Positions 1 to 8,363 of a DNA stretch of 64,000 bases are shown here, in pieces (positions within the stretch are counted from its first letter, which is position 1; every line of letters starts with the position of its first letter). The translations under genes were made by a program, and so were the position numbers. This DNA comes from Winogradskyella sp046545555. Its GTDB lineage: Bacteria > Bacteroidota > Bacteroidia > Flavobacteriales > Flavobacteriaceae. The notes under the pieces were generated by a model. That model saw only the letters and a program-made list of their open reading frames with translations. It was not told the DNA's origin and searched no databases. The stretch covers positions 1,054,001 to 1,118,000 of the forward strand of contig NZ_JBHZTH010000001.1 in the NCBI RefSeq assembly GCF_046545555.1, written 5' to 3'.

Positions 1-702
1 CCATTCGCTAATAGAATAAAGGACGGTAGTTATGCATTTCAAAACAATAACTATCAGTTTCCTATTAATGAAACCGAACTTAATAATGCCTTACACGGAT
101 TAGTTTTTAATAAAGAATTTGAAGTATTGCATCGTGAAACAAAAGTAGATTATGCTTCAATTGTTTTGTTTTACAAAGAAACTAAACATTCTGTAGGTTT
201 TCCTTATACTTTCAATATTCAATTAACATATAGGTTAACAGAAAGTGTATTAACTTTAACTGCGGATATCACAAATACAGATTCAAAAATATTTCCATTT
301 ACTGTAGGTTGGCATCCTTATTTTAAGAGCAGCGATAGGTACAATAGTTCGGTAATTTTTGATTCTAATAAAAAACTAAAATTAGATGATCGATGTATTA
401 CTGCAGGTGAAGAGATAGACGAAAATTTTGGATTAGTAACAGTTAAAAATCAAGAGTTAGATGATTGTTATATTTTAAAATCTAACCTTATTAAATTTAA
501 AACACCAAAATATATACTAGAGCTTATTAGTTCTGAAAAGAAAAGTTTTTTACAACTTTACACACCACCAAATCCATATATGCTAGCTATAGAACCAACA
601 ACAGGAGTTTCGGATAGTTTTAATAATGGTATGGGTTTAAAAACATTAAAGCCTCAAGAGACTTATCAAATAGAATGGTTTTTAAATATAAAGAATAATT
701 AA
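1..702 (+). CDS. Aldose 1-epimerase (galactose mutarotase), 5' end missing
   Basis: The reading frame is open from the first base of the window, so the start lies upstream. The visible part begins with PFANRIKDGSYAF and then NALHGLV, the classic N-terminal signature of aldose 1-epimerases, where the Arg and first His help bind the sugar. VGWHPYF follows in the middle; this His is normally the general acid. Near the C-terminus AIEPTTGVSDSFNNG contains the Glu expected to be the general base. The enzyme interconverts alpha and beta anomers of hexoses. It sits just before an alpha-glucan operon, so a role in feeding glucose anomers into that route is likely but inferred. A TTG at 127 could be read as a start, but that would discard the conserved N-terminal motif. 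Confidence 0.9.
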   Translation, partial: PFANRIKDGSYAFQNNNYQFPINETELNNALHGLVFNKEFEVLHRETKVDYASIVLFYKETKHSVGFPYTFNIQLTYRLTESVLTLTADITNTDSKIFPFTVGWHPYFKSSDRYNSSVIFDSNKKLKLDDRCITAGEEIDENFGLVTVKNQELDDCYILKSNLIKFKTPKYILELISSEKKSFLQLYTPPNPYMLAIEPTTGVSDSFNNGMGLKTLKPQETYQIEWFLNIKNN

Positions 703-753
703 AATATTCTTTAATTTAGGAGGCGTTAATATTCATAGAATTAAGTCATAATT

Positions 754-1815
754 ATGAGACAAAAGATACTATATAATGCCAAACTTAGTGTTGTGGTTTT
801 TTTCATATTCTTGCTTTCTTCCTGTAAAAGTGAAGTAAAAAGTACTCCTAAAATAGAAGTGCCAAAAGGTATGGTTTGGGTAGATAGTAAAACATTTACT
901 CAAGGTGCTAAAGTAGGTGATAAATATGCCATGCCGCGTGAAAAACCAGCGCATGAAGTTTTTGTCGATGGTTTTTTTATTGATATTACAGAAGTTACCA
1001 ATAAGGAATTTAAAACCTTTGTAGAGGCTACAAATTATATTACGGTTGCAGAAAGAGCTATTAATTGGGATGAGATGAAAAAAGATCTTCCATTAGGAAC
1101 ACCAAAACCACACGATTCTATATTGCAACCAGGTAGTTTGATTTTTAATAAAAACGTTGAGAAAGTAGCTTCTATGGGAAATTATTTACAATGGTGGACT
1201 TGGAAAATTGGCGCAAATTGGAAACATCCAGAAGGACCAGATAGCTCTATTGAAGGTAAGGACAATTATCCAGTAGTACATATAGCATTTGAGGATGCTT
1301 TGGCGTATTGTAAATGGGCAAACAGACGTTTACCAACAGAAGCAGAATGGGAAGCAGCGGCTCAAGGCGCTTCATTAGATAATATTTATACTTGGGGCAA
1401 TAATCCTGATATTTTAGATAAAAAAGCCAATACTTGGCAAGGTATTTTTCCTATTAAAAACGAGCCTAAAGATGGCTTTGGCTCTATTGCCCCTGTAAAA
1501 TCTTTTGATCCAAATTCAATTGGTGTATATGATATGCTTGGTAATGTTTGGGAACTAACGAGTGATTTATTTAACGTAAACTATTACAAAGAATTGGATA
1601 TAACTAATGTGCTCAATAATCCGAAAGGTTCAGAAAAAGCATATAGTCCTAGTAATCCATACCAGCAAGAACATATAATAAAAGGCGGATCTTTTTTATG
1701 TCATGCTTCATATTGTGCAAGTTTTAGAATTTCAGCGAGAATGGGTGTAAGTCCAGATTCAGCATCAGATCATTCAGGCTTTAGGACAGTTACAACCACA
1801 GATATGCTTAAATAA
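754..1815 (+). CDS. Exported formylglycine-generating enzyme-like lipoprotein
   Basis: A 353-residue protein starting with a lipoprotein signal peptide (hydrophobic 11-20, lipobox LSSC with Cys24). The rest is a full FGE-sulfatase domain (about 38-348). GMVWVDSKTFTQG opens it, RLPTEAEWE lies at 192-200, GVYDMLGNVWE at 257-267, and the C-terminal KGGSFLCHASYC at 310-321. The last motif carries Cys316 and Cys321 in the C-x4-C spacing of the copper-binding active-site cysteines of true formylglycine-generating enzymes. Members without these cysteines are usually not sulfatase activators, so genuine FGE chemistry (oxidising a sulfatase Cys to formylglycine) is plausible. No sulfatase gene is in the window. 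The lipoprotein signal implies action in the periplasm or at the outer membrane, which is unusual for a bacterial FGE. It could instead be a divergent SUMF-fold protein of unknown role. Confidence 0.85.
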   Translation: MRQKILYNAKLSVVVFFIFLLSSCKSEVKSTPKIEVPKGMVWVDSKTFTQGAKVGDKYAMPREKPAHEVFVDGFFIDITEVTNKEFKTFVEATNYITVAERAINWDEMKKDLPLGTPKPHDSILQPGSLIFNKNVEKVASMGNYLQWWTWKIGANWKHPEGPDSSIEGKDNYPVVHIAFEDALAYCKWANRRLPTEAEWEAAAQGASLDNIYTWGNNPDILDKKANTWQGIFPIKNEPKDGFGSIAPVKSFDPNSIGVYDMLGNVWELTSDLFNVNYYKELDITNVLNNPKGSEKAYSPSNPYQQEHIIKGGSFLCHASYCASFRISARMGVSPDSASDHSGFRTVTTTDMLK

Positions 1816-1933
1816 ATAATGTAGAAGTTATTCCGTAAGTCTTTCAAACTATAAATAGTATCAATTTCTTTTGGTATAAGTCAAATCTAGCTTTAACGTT
1901 ATCTAAAAGTGTATAGTTTCGAAGAAGGCTTGT

Positions 1934-2362
1934 TTAATTATTTTTATTTTTTAGTTCCTGCTTTCGCATCGGCATTCCATCAATAGTTGAAAATAGACGT
2001 TCGGGTGTTAAAATACTGTTTTGATTTAATTTAATTGATCCGTCCAAGCCTATTAAAATAACTTTGAAAGCTTCGTCTTTCGGGTTATAAATCTTGTTGA
2101 GCGTCTTATTTTTCAACCATTCTTTAGTATCTGTATTTATCTGTTTATATTTATTATTAAGAATTATATAAACAATTAAGCGACGTTCTGAGAGTTCTTG
2201 CTTCTTTTCGAGAAGCAAGGCTGCCTGCTCTTCAATTTTTGATGATTCGTTTTGATGAGATAAGATAAGTACAACGCGCTCTTCCCATTTATGTGAGTTT
2301 AAGATTTGAGAATTCATTAGCTGACTTGCAGATATTATTAAAAAAAATAAAGTAAATCGCAT
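1934..2362 (-). CDS. DUF4174 family secreted protein
   Basis: A 142-residue protein with an N-terminal signal peptide (about 1-19). Its mature part fits DUF4174: an early HKWEERVVLIL strand, SERRLIVYIIL in the middle, then FKVILIGLDGSIKLN and the closing IDGMPMRKQE signature. Members have a thioredoxin-like fold but lack a CxxC pair; none is visible here. The function of the family is unknown. It is transcribed convergently to the FGE-like gene and divergently from the phosphoglucomutase operon, so it is probably a single-gene unit. Confidence 0.8.
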   Translation of the reverse strand: MRFTLFFLIISASQLMNSQILNSHKWEERVVLILSHQNESSKIEEQAALLLEKKQELSERRLIVYIILNNKYKQINTDTKEWLKNKTLNKIYNPKDEAFKVILIGLDGSIKLNQNSILTPERLFSTIDGMPMRKQELKNKNN

Positions 2363-2456
2363 ATTTTAAAGATAACCAATTATTAAGTGATCTTAAAATC
2401 TAAAATGGTTCGCATTTCTTGGTTTATTTATAATTTTTTAAATACTTCATTTAGTT

Positions 2457-2464
2457 TAAATTTG
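2457..2464 (+). promoter_or_regulatory. Candidate -7 element for the maltose operon
   Basis: TAAATTTG fits the Bacteroidota -7 consensus TAnnTTTG and lies 37 bases before the pgmB start. The expected TTTG element about 19-21 bases further upstream is only a T-run here, so support is partial. Such an octamer also occurs by chance in AT-rich DNA. Confidence 0.35.
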
Positions 2465-2501
2465 TTCAAATGTTTAAAATTTAAATAAACCATAAACATT
2501 C

Positions 2502-3158
2502 ATGAACAAAAAAGGATTCATATTCGATTTAGATGGTGTCATTGTAGACACTGCTAAATACCATTTCTTAGCATGGAAAAAGCTAGCAAATAGTTTAGAT
2601 ATAGATTTTACCGAAGAGGAAAATGAACAATTAAAAGGTGTAAGCCGTGTAAAATCTTTAGAGAAAATATTAGCATGGGGAAATAAGACAATCTCTGAAG
2701 AAAATTTCCAAGATTTAATGGGTAAAAAGAATGAAGATTACTTAAGTTATATTTCTGAAATGGACGAAAGTGAAATTTTACCAGATGTACCTAAAGTACT
2801 TGATTTTTTAATTAAAAATCAGCAACCTATTTCTCTAGGCTCTGCAAGTAAAAATGCAAGAGCTATTTTAGAGCGCGTTAGTCTAAGAAAACAATTTGAT
2901 CAAATTGTAGATGGTAACGATGTTAGCAAGGCCAAACCAGACCCAGAAGTCTTTCTGATTGCGGCGAAATTGTTGAATGTAAGTCCGAAAAATTGTATTG
3001 TTTTTGAAGATTCTGTAGCAGGAGTTGAAGCTGCAAATTCTGCTGAGATGATATCCATAGGTATAGGGAAAAAGGAAGTTTTAGGACATGCTAAATATGT
3101 GTTTAATGATTTCACCGAGATTTCAGAAGCATTTTTAAATGACCTTATTAATAATTAA
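2502..3158 (+). CDS. pgmB: Beta-phosphoglucomutase
   Basis: A 218-residue HAD-superfamily enzyme. The opening FDLDGVIVDTAKYHFLAW is diagnostic: Asp9 is the phosphorylated nucleophile, Asp11 the general acid/base, and VIVDTAKYH is characteristic of beta-phosphoglucomutases rather than other HAD phosphatases. Later HAD motifs are SLGSASKN (the Ser that stabilises phosphate), KPDPEVF (the Lys) and FEDSVAGVEAA (the Mg-binding acidic pair). It converts beta-glucose 1-phosphate, the product of the adjacent maltose phosphorylase, to glucose 6-phosphate in the cytoplasm. It is the first gene of a tight operon, only 9 bases before the phosphorylase. Length is normal for the family. Confidence 0.95.
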   Translation: MNKKGFIFDLDGVIVDTAKYHFLAWKKLANSLDIDFTEEENEQLKGVSRVKSLEKILAWGNKTISEENFQDLMGKKNEDYLSYISEMDESEILPDVPKVLDFLIKNQQPISLGSASKNARAILERVSLRKQFDQIVDGNDVSKAKPDPEVFLIAAKLLNVSPKNCIVFEDSVAGVEAANSAEMISIGIGKKEVLGHAKYVFNDFTEISEAFLNDLINN

Positions 3159-3167
3159 GTATTACAG

Positions 3168-5474
3168 ATGAATTTAGATTATATAAAACCAGATAATTGG
3201 TCAATTATAGAAGAAGGTTTTGATGCGGACCACGTAAAAGCATCAGAAAGTTTGTTTAGTCTTGGAAATGGGGCAATGGGTCAGCGTGCAAATTTTGAAG
3301 AATCTTATTCGGGTGCAACGTTTCAAGGAAGTTATATTGCAGGCGTCTATTATCCCGATAAGACTCGTGTTGGTTGGTGGAAAAATGGATATCCAGAATA
3401 CTTTGCTAAAGTATTAAATGCTCCCAATTGGATTGGTGTTAATGTTATTGTTAATAAAGAAGAATTAGATTTAAATACGTGCAAGTCTATAAAAAACTTT
3501 AGAAGAGAGCTCAACATGAAAGAAGGTTGGTTGTCTAGAAGTTTTTCGGCAATACTTCAAAATAATATAGAAATTGAGGTTAATGTAAAACGATTCTTGA
3601 GTTTAGAGTTAGATGAACTAGGAGCCATTGATTACTCGGTTACCCTTTTAAATTCTGATGCTGAAATCACGTTTCAACCATATTTAGATGCTGGTATCAC
3701 AAATGAAGATACTAATTGGGACGATAAATTTTGGGACATAAAAAGTATTTCTGAGAAGGGCGGACAAGCTTTTGTTGAATCTAAGACAATGAAGACCAAT
3801 TTTCATACTTGTACATTTATGCAATCACATGTATTTCATAATGGGAAGGCTATAGAGGTTTCACCTAAAGTTGATCAATCAGAGACTGATATTGCATTTA
3901 CTTACAGCAAATCTGTTGGTAAAGGTGAGTCTTTATCAATAAATAAATTTGGTGGCTATACGGTAGATAGAAATCATAACCAAAATGAGCTAGTAAAAGC
4001 ATCTAAAACAGTTTTAGACAAAGCCGTTACAGCAGGTTTTTCTCAACTTTTAGAAGCACAAAAAAAGGCTTGGGCTAAGATTTGGGAGACTGCAGATATA
4101 ACCATTGATGGAGATGTAAAAGCACAACAAGGTATTCGGTTTAATATTTTTCATCTCAACCAGACCTATTTAGGTACAGATGCACAATTAAATATTGGGC
4201 CAAAAGGATTTACTGGAGAAAAATATGGAGGAAGTACCTATTGGGACACAGAAGCATATTGTATTCCGTTTTATATGGCAACTAAAGATCAGAGTGTTGC
4301 AAGGACACTTTTAACCTATCGTTATAAACATTTAGAAAAGGCTATTGAAAATGCTGAAAAATTAGGATTTAAAAATGGGGCCGCATTGTATCCAATGGTA
4401 ACCATGAATGGTGAAGAATGCCATAACGAATGGGAAATTACATTTGAAGAGATTCACAGAAATGGTGCTATTGCATTTGCAATTTTCAATTATTATAGAT
4501 ATACAGGGGATTTTAGTTATATCCCAGAAATGGGACTAGAAGTGCTTATCGGCATTGCTCGTTTTTGGCATCAACGCGCAACATTTTCTACAGACAAGGA
4601 TAAGTATGTGATTTTAGGAGTTACAGGTCCTAATGAATATGAAAATAACGTCAATAATAATTGGTACACTAATTATCTGGCACAATGGTCTATTAATTAC
4701 GCTTTAGACTGTATTGATAAGGTTAAAGATGGTTATTCTGAAGATTATCATCGTATTACTGGAAAAACAAAAATCACTCACGAGGAATTGTCTCATTGGA
4801 GAAAAGTCGCAGATAATATGTTTTTCCCTTATTCAGAAAAACACGATGTCTATTTACAGCAAGATGGCTTTTTAGATAAAGAATTAATCACGGTTGCTGA
4901 TTTAGATAGTTCTCAAAGACCTATCAATCAGAAATGGTCTTGGGATCGCATTTTAAGATCCCCATATATTAAACAAGCAGATACGCTTCAAGGCTTTTAC
5001 TTTTTTGAAGACCAATTCACAACTGAAGAATTAGAGCGTCATTTCGATTTTTATGAGCCTTTCACAGTACACGAAAGTTCATTATCGCCATGCGTTCATA
5101 GTATTCAGGCTGCTAAGTTAGATCGCATGGATCAGGCTTATACGTTTTACCTTAGAACATCGCGTTTAGATTTAGATGATTATAACCATGAGGTACATGA
5201 AGGATTGCACATTACCTCAATGGCAGGAACTTGGATGAGTATCGTTGAAGGTTTTGGAGGAATGCGTGTGAAGAATGATACCTTAACGTTTGAACCTAAA
5301 ATTCCTAAAGAATGGGAAGCCTATTCATTTAAAGTTAACTTTAGAGATCAAATTATAAAGGCAGAGGTGAGTCAGAAAGAAACTATATTTCATTTAGAAG
5401 GAACTCAAGACTTGAAAATTTCAGTTAAGGGTGAAAATGTTACTATTTCACCAGGCCAAAAGGTTACTGTTTAA
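3168..5474 (+). CDS. mapA: Maltose phosphorylase (GH65)
   Basis: A 768-residue GH65 phosphorylase of normal length without a signal peptide, hence cytoplasmic. An N-terminal beta-sandwich (about 1-280) precedes the alpha/alpha barrel (about 320-690) and a small C-terminal beta domain. The general acid is expected at Glu490 in GVTGPNEYE. The substrate-loop motif ECHNEWEITFEE (417-428) is the form found in maltose phosphorylases and differs from trehalose and kojibiose phosphorylase loops. FTVHESSLS is the phosphate-site region. The enzyme splits maltose with phosphate into glucose and beta-glucose 1-phosphate; the preceding pgmB gene completes the route. Specificity for maltose rests on the loop motif and on the context (two GH13 enzymes downstream). 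Confidence 0.93.
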   Translation: MNLDYIKPDNWSIIEEGFDADHVKASESLFSLGNGAMGQRANFEESYSGATFQGSYIAGVYYPDKTRVGWWKNGYPEYFAKVLNAPNWIGVNVIVNKEELDLNTCKSIKNFRRELNMKEGWLSRSFSAILQNNIEIEVNVKRFLSLELDELGAIDYSVTLLNSDAEITFQPYLDAGITNEDTNWDDKFWDIKSISEKGGQAFVESKTMKTNFHTCTFMQSHVFHNGKAIEVSPKVDQSETDIAFTYSKSVGKGESLSINKFGGYTVDRNHNQNELVKASKTVLDKAVTAGFSQLLEAQKKAWAKIWETADITIDGDVKAQQGIRFNIFHLNQTYLGTDAQLNIGPKGFTGEKYGGSTYWDTEAYCIPFYMATKDQSVARTLLTYRYKHLEKAIENAEKLGFKNGAALYPMVTMNGEECHNEWEITFEEIHRNGAIAFAIFNYYRYTGDFSYIPEMGLEVLIGIARFWHQRATFSTDKDKYVILGVTGPNEYENNVNNNWYTNYLAQWSINYALDCIDKVKDGYSEDYHRITGKTKITHEELSHWRKVADNMFFPYSEKHDVYLQQDGFLDKELITVADLDSSQRPINQKWSWDRILRSPYIKQADTLQGFYFFEDQFTTEELERHFDFYEPFTVHESSLSPCVHSIQAAKLDRMDQAYTFYLRTSRLDLDDYNHEVHEGLHITSMAGTWMSIVEGFGGMRVKNDTLTFEPKIPKEWEAYSFKVNFRDQIIKAEVSQKETIFHLEGTQDLKISVKGENVTISPGQKVTV

Positions 5475-5505
5475 GTAGAAGAATTATTTAATAAAATCTA
5501 GAATT

Positions 5506-6468
5506 ATGAAACAAATTTTAATCATTACATTATCAGTTATTGTTACTATAACGAGTTTTATAACTCTAGATTTAAAAGCAGAAAATTCATCAATAATAGA
5601 ATTTAGAAAACTCGAAGACGCTACATTATCTAGTGGGAGTTTATATCGTGCCGATAGTATAGCATCAGACTATATTACAACTAGACCAGTCGATGTTTGG
5701 TTACCACAAAATTATTCAGAAGATAAAAAGTATAGTGTGCTTTATATGCACGATGGTCAAAATTTATTCGATTCTACAGCGACTTGGAGTAAACAAGAAT
5801 GGAAGGTAGATGAGTGGGCTACTAAGTTGATGACTGAAGAAAAAACGAAAGATTTTATAGTTGTAGCAATACATAACATTCCTCAAATCCGATGGCAAGA
5901 TCTATATCCTGAAAAAGCTATGGGATATATGAATGTTAAGGTGAAAGACTCTTTAATTGATTTGGCTAAGAAAAGTAATTTTAATGTCAATTTTAAAGGT
6001 GATGAATATCTGCAATTTTTAGTTAAAGAATTAAAACCTGTTATCGATACTCAATTTTCAGTAGCGACAAACAGGGAAAGTACATTTATTATGGGTTCTA
6101 GTATGGGAGGCTTAATGTCTATGTATGCGATATCAGAATATCCAGATGTTTTTGCTGGTGCAGCTTGCTTATCAACTCATTGGGTAGGTGCAATGCCGTC
6201 ACCTAATAACCCTCATCCTGGTGCTATATTTAAATATATGGAGGCTAATTTACCAAAAGCAGGTGCGCACAAGTTGTATTTTGATTACGGGAATAAAACA
6301 TTAGATCAGCATTATCCAAAATTTGCACCTACGGTAGATAAAATATTAGAAGCAAAAGGATATTCTAGTGAAGATTCAAAGAACTTATATTTTGAAGGAA
6401 CTGATCATTCAGGAAAGTCTTGGAGCCAACGTTTAGATCAACCTATATTATTTTTATTAGGAGAATAA
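5506..6468 (+). CDS. Secreted alpha/beta-hydrolase esterase (putative esterase family)
   Basis: A 320-residue protein with a signal peptide (about 1-25). VLYMHDGQNLFD and the nucleophile elbow GSSMGGLMS (Ser199) identify the putative-esterase family that includes esterase D, feruloyl esterases and IroE-like proteins. The rest of a catalytic triad is probably Asp260 (YFDYGNKT) and His301 (EGTDHSGKSW). It lies 31 bases after the phosphorylase and 16 before the first GH13 gene, so it is co-transcribed with alpha-glucan genes. The substrate is unknown. A role in removing acyl groups from polysaccharide, or in another glucan-linked hydrolysis, is inference. Confidence 0.8.
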   Translation: MKQILIITLSVIVTITSFITLDLKAENSSIIEFRKLEDATLSSGSLYRADSIASDYITTRPVDVWLPQNYSEDKKYSVLYMHDGQNLFDSTATWSKQEWKVDEWATKLMTEEKTKDFIVVAIHNIPQIRWQDLYPEKAMGYMNVKVKDSLIDLAKKSNFNVNFKGDEYLQFLVKELKPVIDTQFSVATNRESTFIMGSSMGGLMSMYAISEYPDVFAGAACLSTHWVGAMPSPNNPHPGAIFKYMEANLPKAGAHKLYFDYGNKTLDQHYPKFAPTVDKILEAKGYSSEDSKNLYFEGTDHSGKSWSQRLDQPILFLLGE

Positions 6469-6484
6469 GTTTAACTTTAGTCGT

Positions 6485-8359
6485 ATGAAGAATTCGATTT
6501 TAATTCTAATCGTATTGGCTTTATTTTTTGGTTGTAAAAATGAAGCTAAGGAGTTACCTCAAAAGAAAGAAGCTAAATTACAAATGAAGAAAAAGGAAGT
6601 CGTTTATCAAGTTTTTACGAGGTTATTTGGAAATACAAATACCACAAATAAACCTTGGGGAACGCTAGAGGAAAATGGAGTGGGTAAGTTTAATGACTTC
6701 ACTAATAAAGCTCTAAAAGAAATTAAGGATTTAGGAGTGACACATATTTGGTATACAGGTGTGCCACATCATAATGTTATAACAGATTATACTAAATATG
6801 GTATTTCTAATGACGATCCTGATATTGTAAAGGGACGTGCTGGTTCACCTTATGCAGTTAAAGATTATTACAATGTAAATCCCGATTTGGCTGTAAATGT
6901 TGAAAACAGATTAGAAGAATTTGAAGCTTTAATTGAGAGATCTCATAAAGCAGGATTGAAAGTAATCATTGACATCGTTCCAAATCATGTCGCAAGAAAC
7001 TATGGGAGTTTAACCAATCCGGAAGGAACTACTGATTTTGGTGCTGAAGATAATAAAACTGTGACTTATCATGTAAATAACAATTTTTATTACAACCCTA
7101 ATGAATCGTTTAAAGTGCCAGAATGGAAACATGGATATCAGCCTCTAGGTGGTAATTTACATGTTTTAGCTGATGGTAAATTTGAAGAAATACCTGCAAA
7201 ATGGACAGGAAATGGTTCTAGGGCATCGCAACCAGATATCAATGATTGGTATGAAACTGTGAAAGTAAATTATGGAGTAAGTCCGGATGGACGAAAAGAT
7301 TTCGATACGTTACCAGAAGGTTTTGAAAATGAAGATTATGAAAAACACTTTGATTTTTGGAAAGATAAAGTTGTGCCAAGTTCTTGGGTGAAGTTTAAGG
7401 ATATAGCCTTGTATTGGACAGCAAAAGGTGTTGATGGTTTTCGTTATGATATGGCAGAAATGGTGCCTGTAGAATTTTGGAGCTACATGAATTCGCATGT
7501 TAAAATGAAAAATTCAGATGCTTTTTTGCTTGCTGAGGTTTACAACCCAAGCCTCTATAGAGATTACATTAGAAGAGGGAAAATGGATTATTTGTATGAT
7601 AAAGTTCAGCTATATGACACTATAAAACATATAATGCAAGGGCATGGGAGTACAAACAATATAGCACCTATTTTAGACGAATTAAGAGATATTGAACACC
7701 ACATGCTTCATTTCTTAGAGAACCATGATGAGCAGCGGATTGCAAGTCCCGATTTTGCTGGTGATGCAAATAAAGGGAAGCCAGCAATGGTAGTTTCTGC
7801 AACGTCTTCTACTGCACCAACAATGCTTTATTTTGCGCAAGAGTTTGGTGAGCCTGGAACGGAAGATCTGGGTTTTGGAGACCCAACAAGAACTTCGATT
7901 TTCGATTATGGTTCAGTACCAAGCCAAGCACGTTGGGTGAACAATAAAAAGTTTGATGGAGGACAATCTAAAGAAGGAGAAATACAGCTCAGAGATTTTT
8001 ACAAACGTCTCTTAAATTTTACCATAAATAGTTCTGCTTTAATGGGCAATTATTACGATATCCATTGGCATAATATAAATAATACAGAATGGTACAATGA
8101 TAAGGTCGTATCATTTGTACGTTATGGTGCTGATGAAAAACTTATTGTTATTTCAAATTTTAACGCAGAGAACACCTATGGTTTTGAATTGCAATTACCG
8201 GAGGATTTAGTTGAGAAGCTAAAACTAAAAGATGGAGAATATGAAGTTAAAGACCAATTATATAATGCATATGTTTCTACATTAAAAATCGATAATGGTA
8301 ATGCTAAAATTCGAATTGATATTAAACCACTAGAATCATTTATTCTTAAAATAAATTAA
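6485..8359 (+). CDS. GH13 alpha-amylase family lipoprotein
   Basis: A 624-residue lipoprotein (signal peptide, lipobox FFGC with Cys17). All four GH13 regions are present: DIVPNHV at 163-169, GFRYDMAEMVP at 318-328 with nucleophile Asp322, LLAEVYNP with acid/base Glu351, and FLENHDEQR with His414-Asp415. A long insertion (about 170-300) separates region I from region II, and a C-terminal beta domain follows the barrel. It should hydrolyse or rearrange alpha-1,4-glucans on the cell envelope. The gene is 16 bases after the esterase and 4 before the second GH13 gene. The exact activity (amylase, neopullulanase or maltogenic) cannot be read from motifs. Confidence 0.9.
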   Translation: MKNSILILIVLALFFGCKNEAKELPQKKEAKLQMKKKEVVYQVFTRLFGNTNTTNKPWGTLEENGVGKFNDFTNKALKEIKDLGVTHIWYTGVPHHNVITDYTKYGISNDDPDIVKGRAGSPYAVKDYYNVNPDLAVNVENRLEEFEALIERSHKAGLKVIIDIVPNHVARNYGSLTNPEGTTDFGAEDNKTVTYHVNNNFYYNPNESFKVPEWKHGYQPLGGNLHVLADGKFEEIPAKWTGNGSRASQPDINDWYETVKVNYGVSPDGRKDFDTLPEGFENEDYEKHFDFWKDKVVPSSWVKFKDIALYWTAKGVDGFRYDMAEMVPVEFWSYMNSHVKMKNSDAFLLAEVYNPSLYRDYIRRGKMDYLYDKVQLYDTIKHIMQGHGSTNNIAPILDELRDIEHHMLHFLENHDEQRIASPDFAGDANKGKPAMVVSATSSTAPTMLYFAQEFGEPGTEDLGFGDPTRTSIFDYGSVPSQARWVNNKKFDGGQSKEGEIQLRDFYKRLLNFTINSSALMGNYYDIHWHNINNTEWYNDKVVSFVRYGADEKLIVISNFNAENTYGFELQLPEDLVEKLKLKDGEYEVKDQLYNAYVSTLKIDNGNAKIRIDIKPLESFILKIN

Positions 8360-8363
8360 TCCA

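Noticed and set aside
718..723. Perfect Shine-Dalgarno-like AGGAGG before the FGE-like gene
   Set aside because: It is 30 bases from the ATG at 754 and no start codon lies at working distance. Flavobacterial genes rarely use such sites.
1816..1933. Long-range inverted repeat AAACTAT...ATAGTTT as a terminator between the FGE-like and DUF4174 genes
   Set aside because: The arms are only 7 bases and about 70 bases apart, which is expected by chance in AT-rich DNA.
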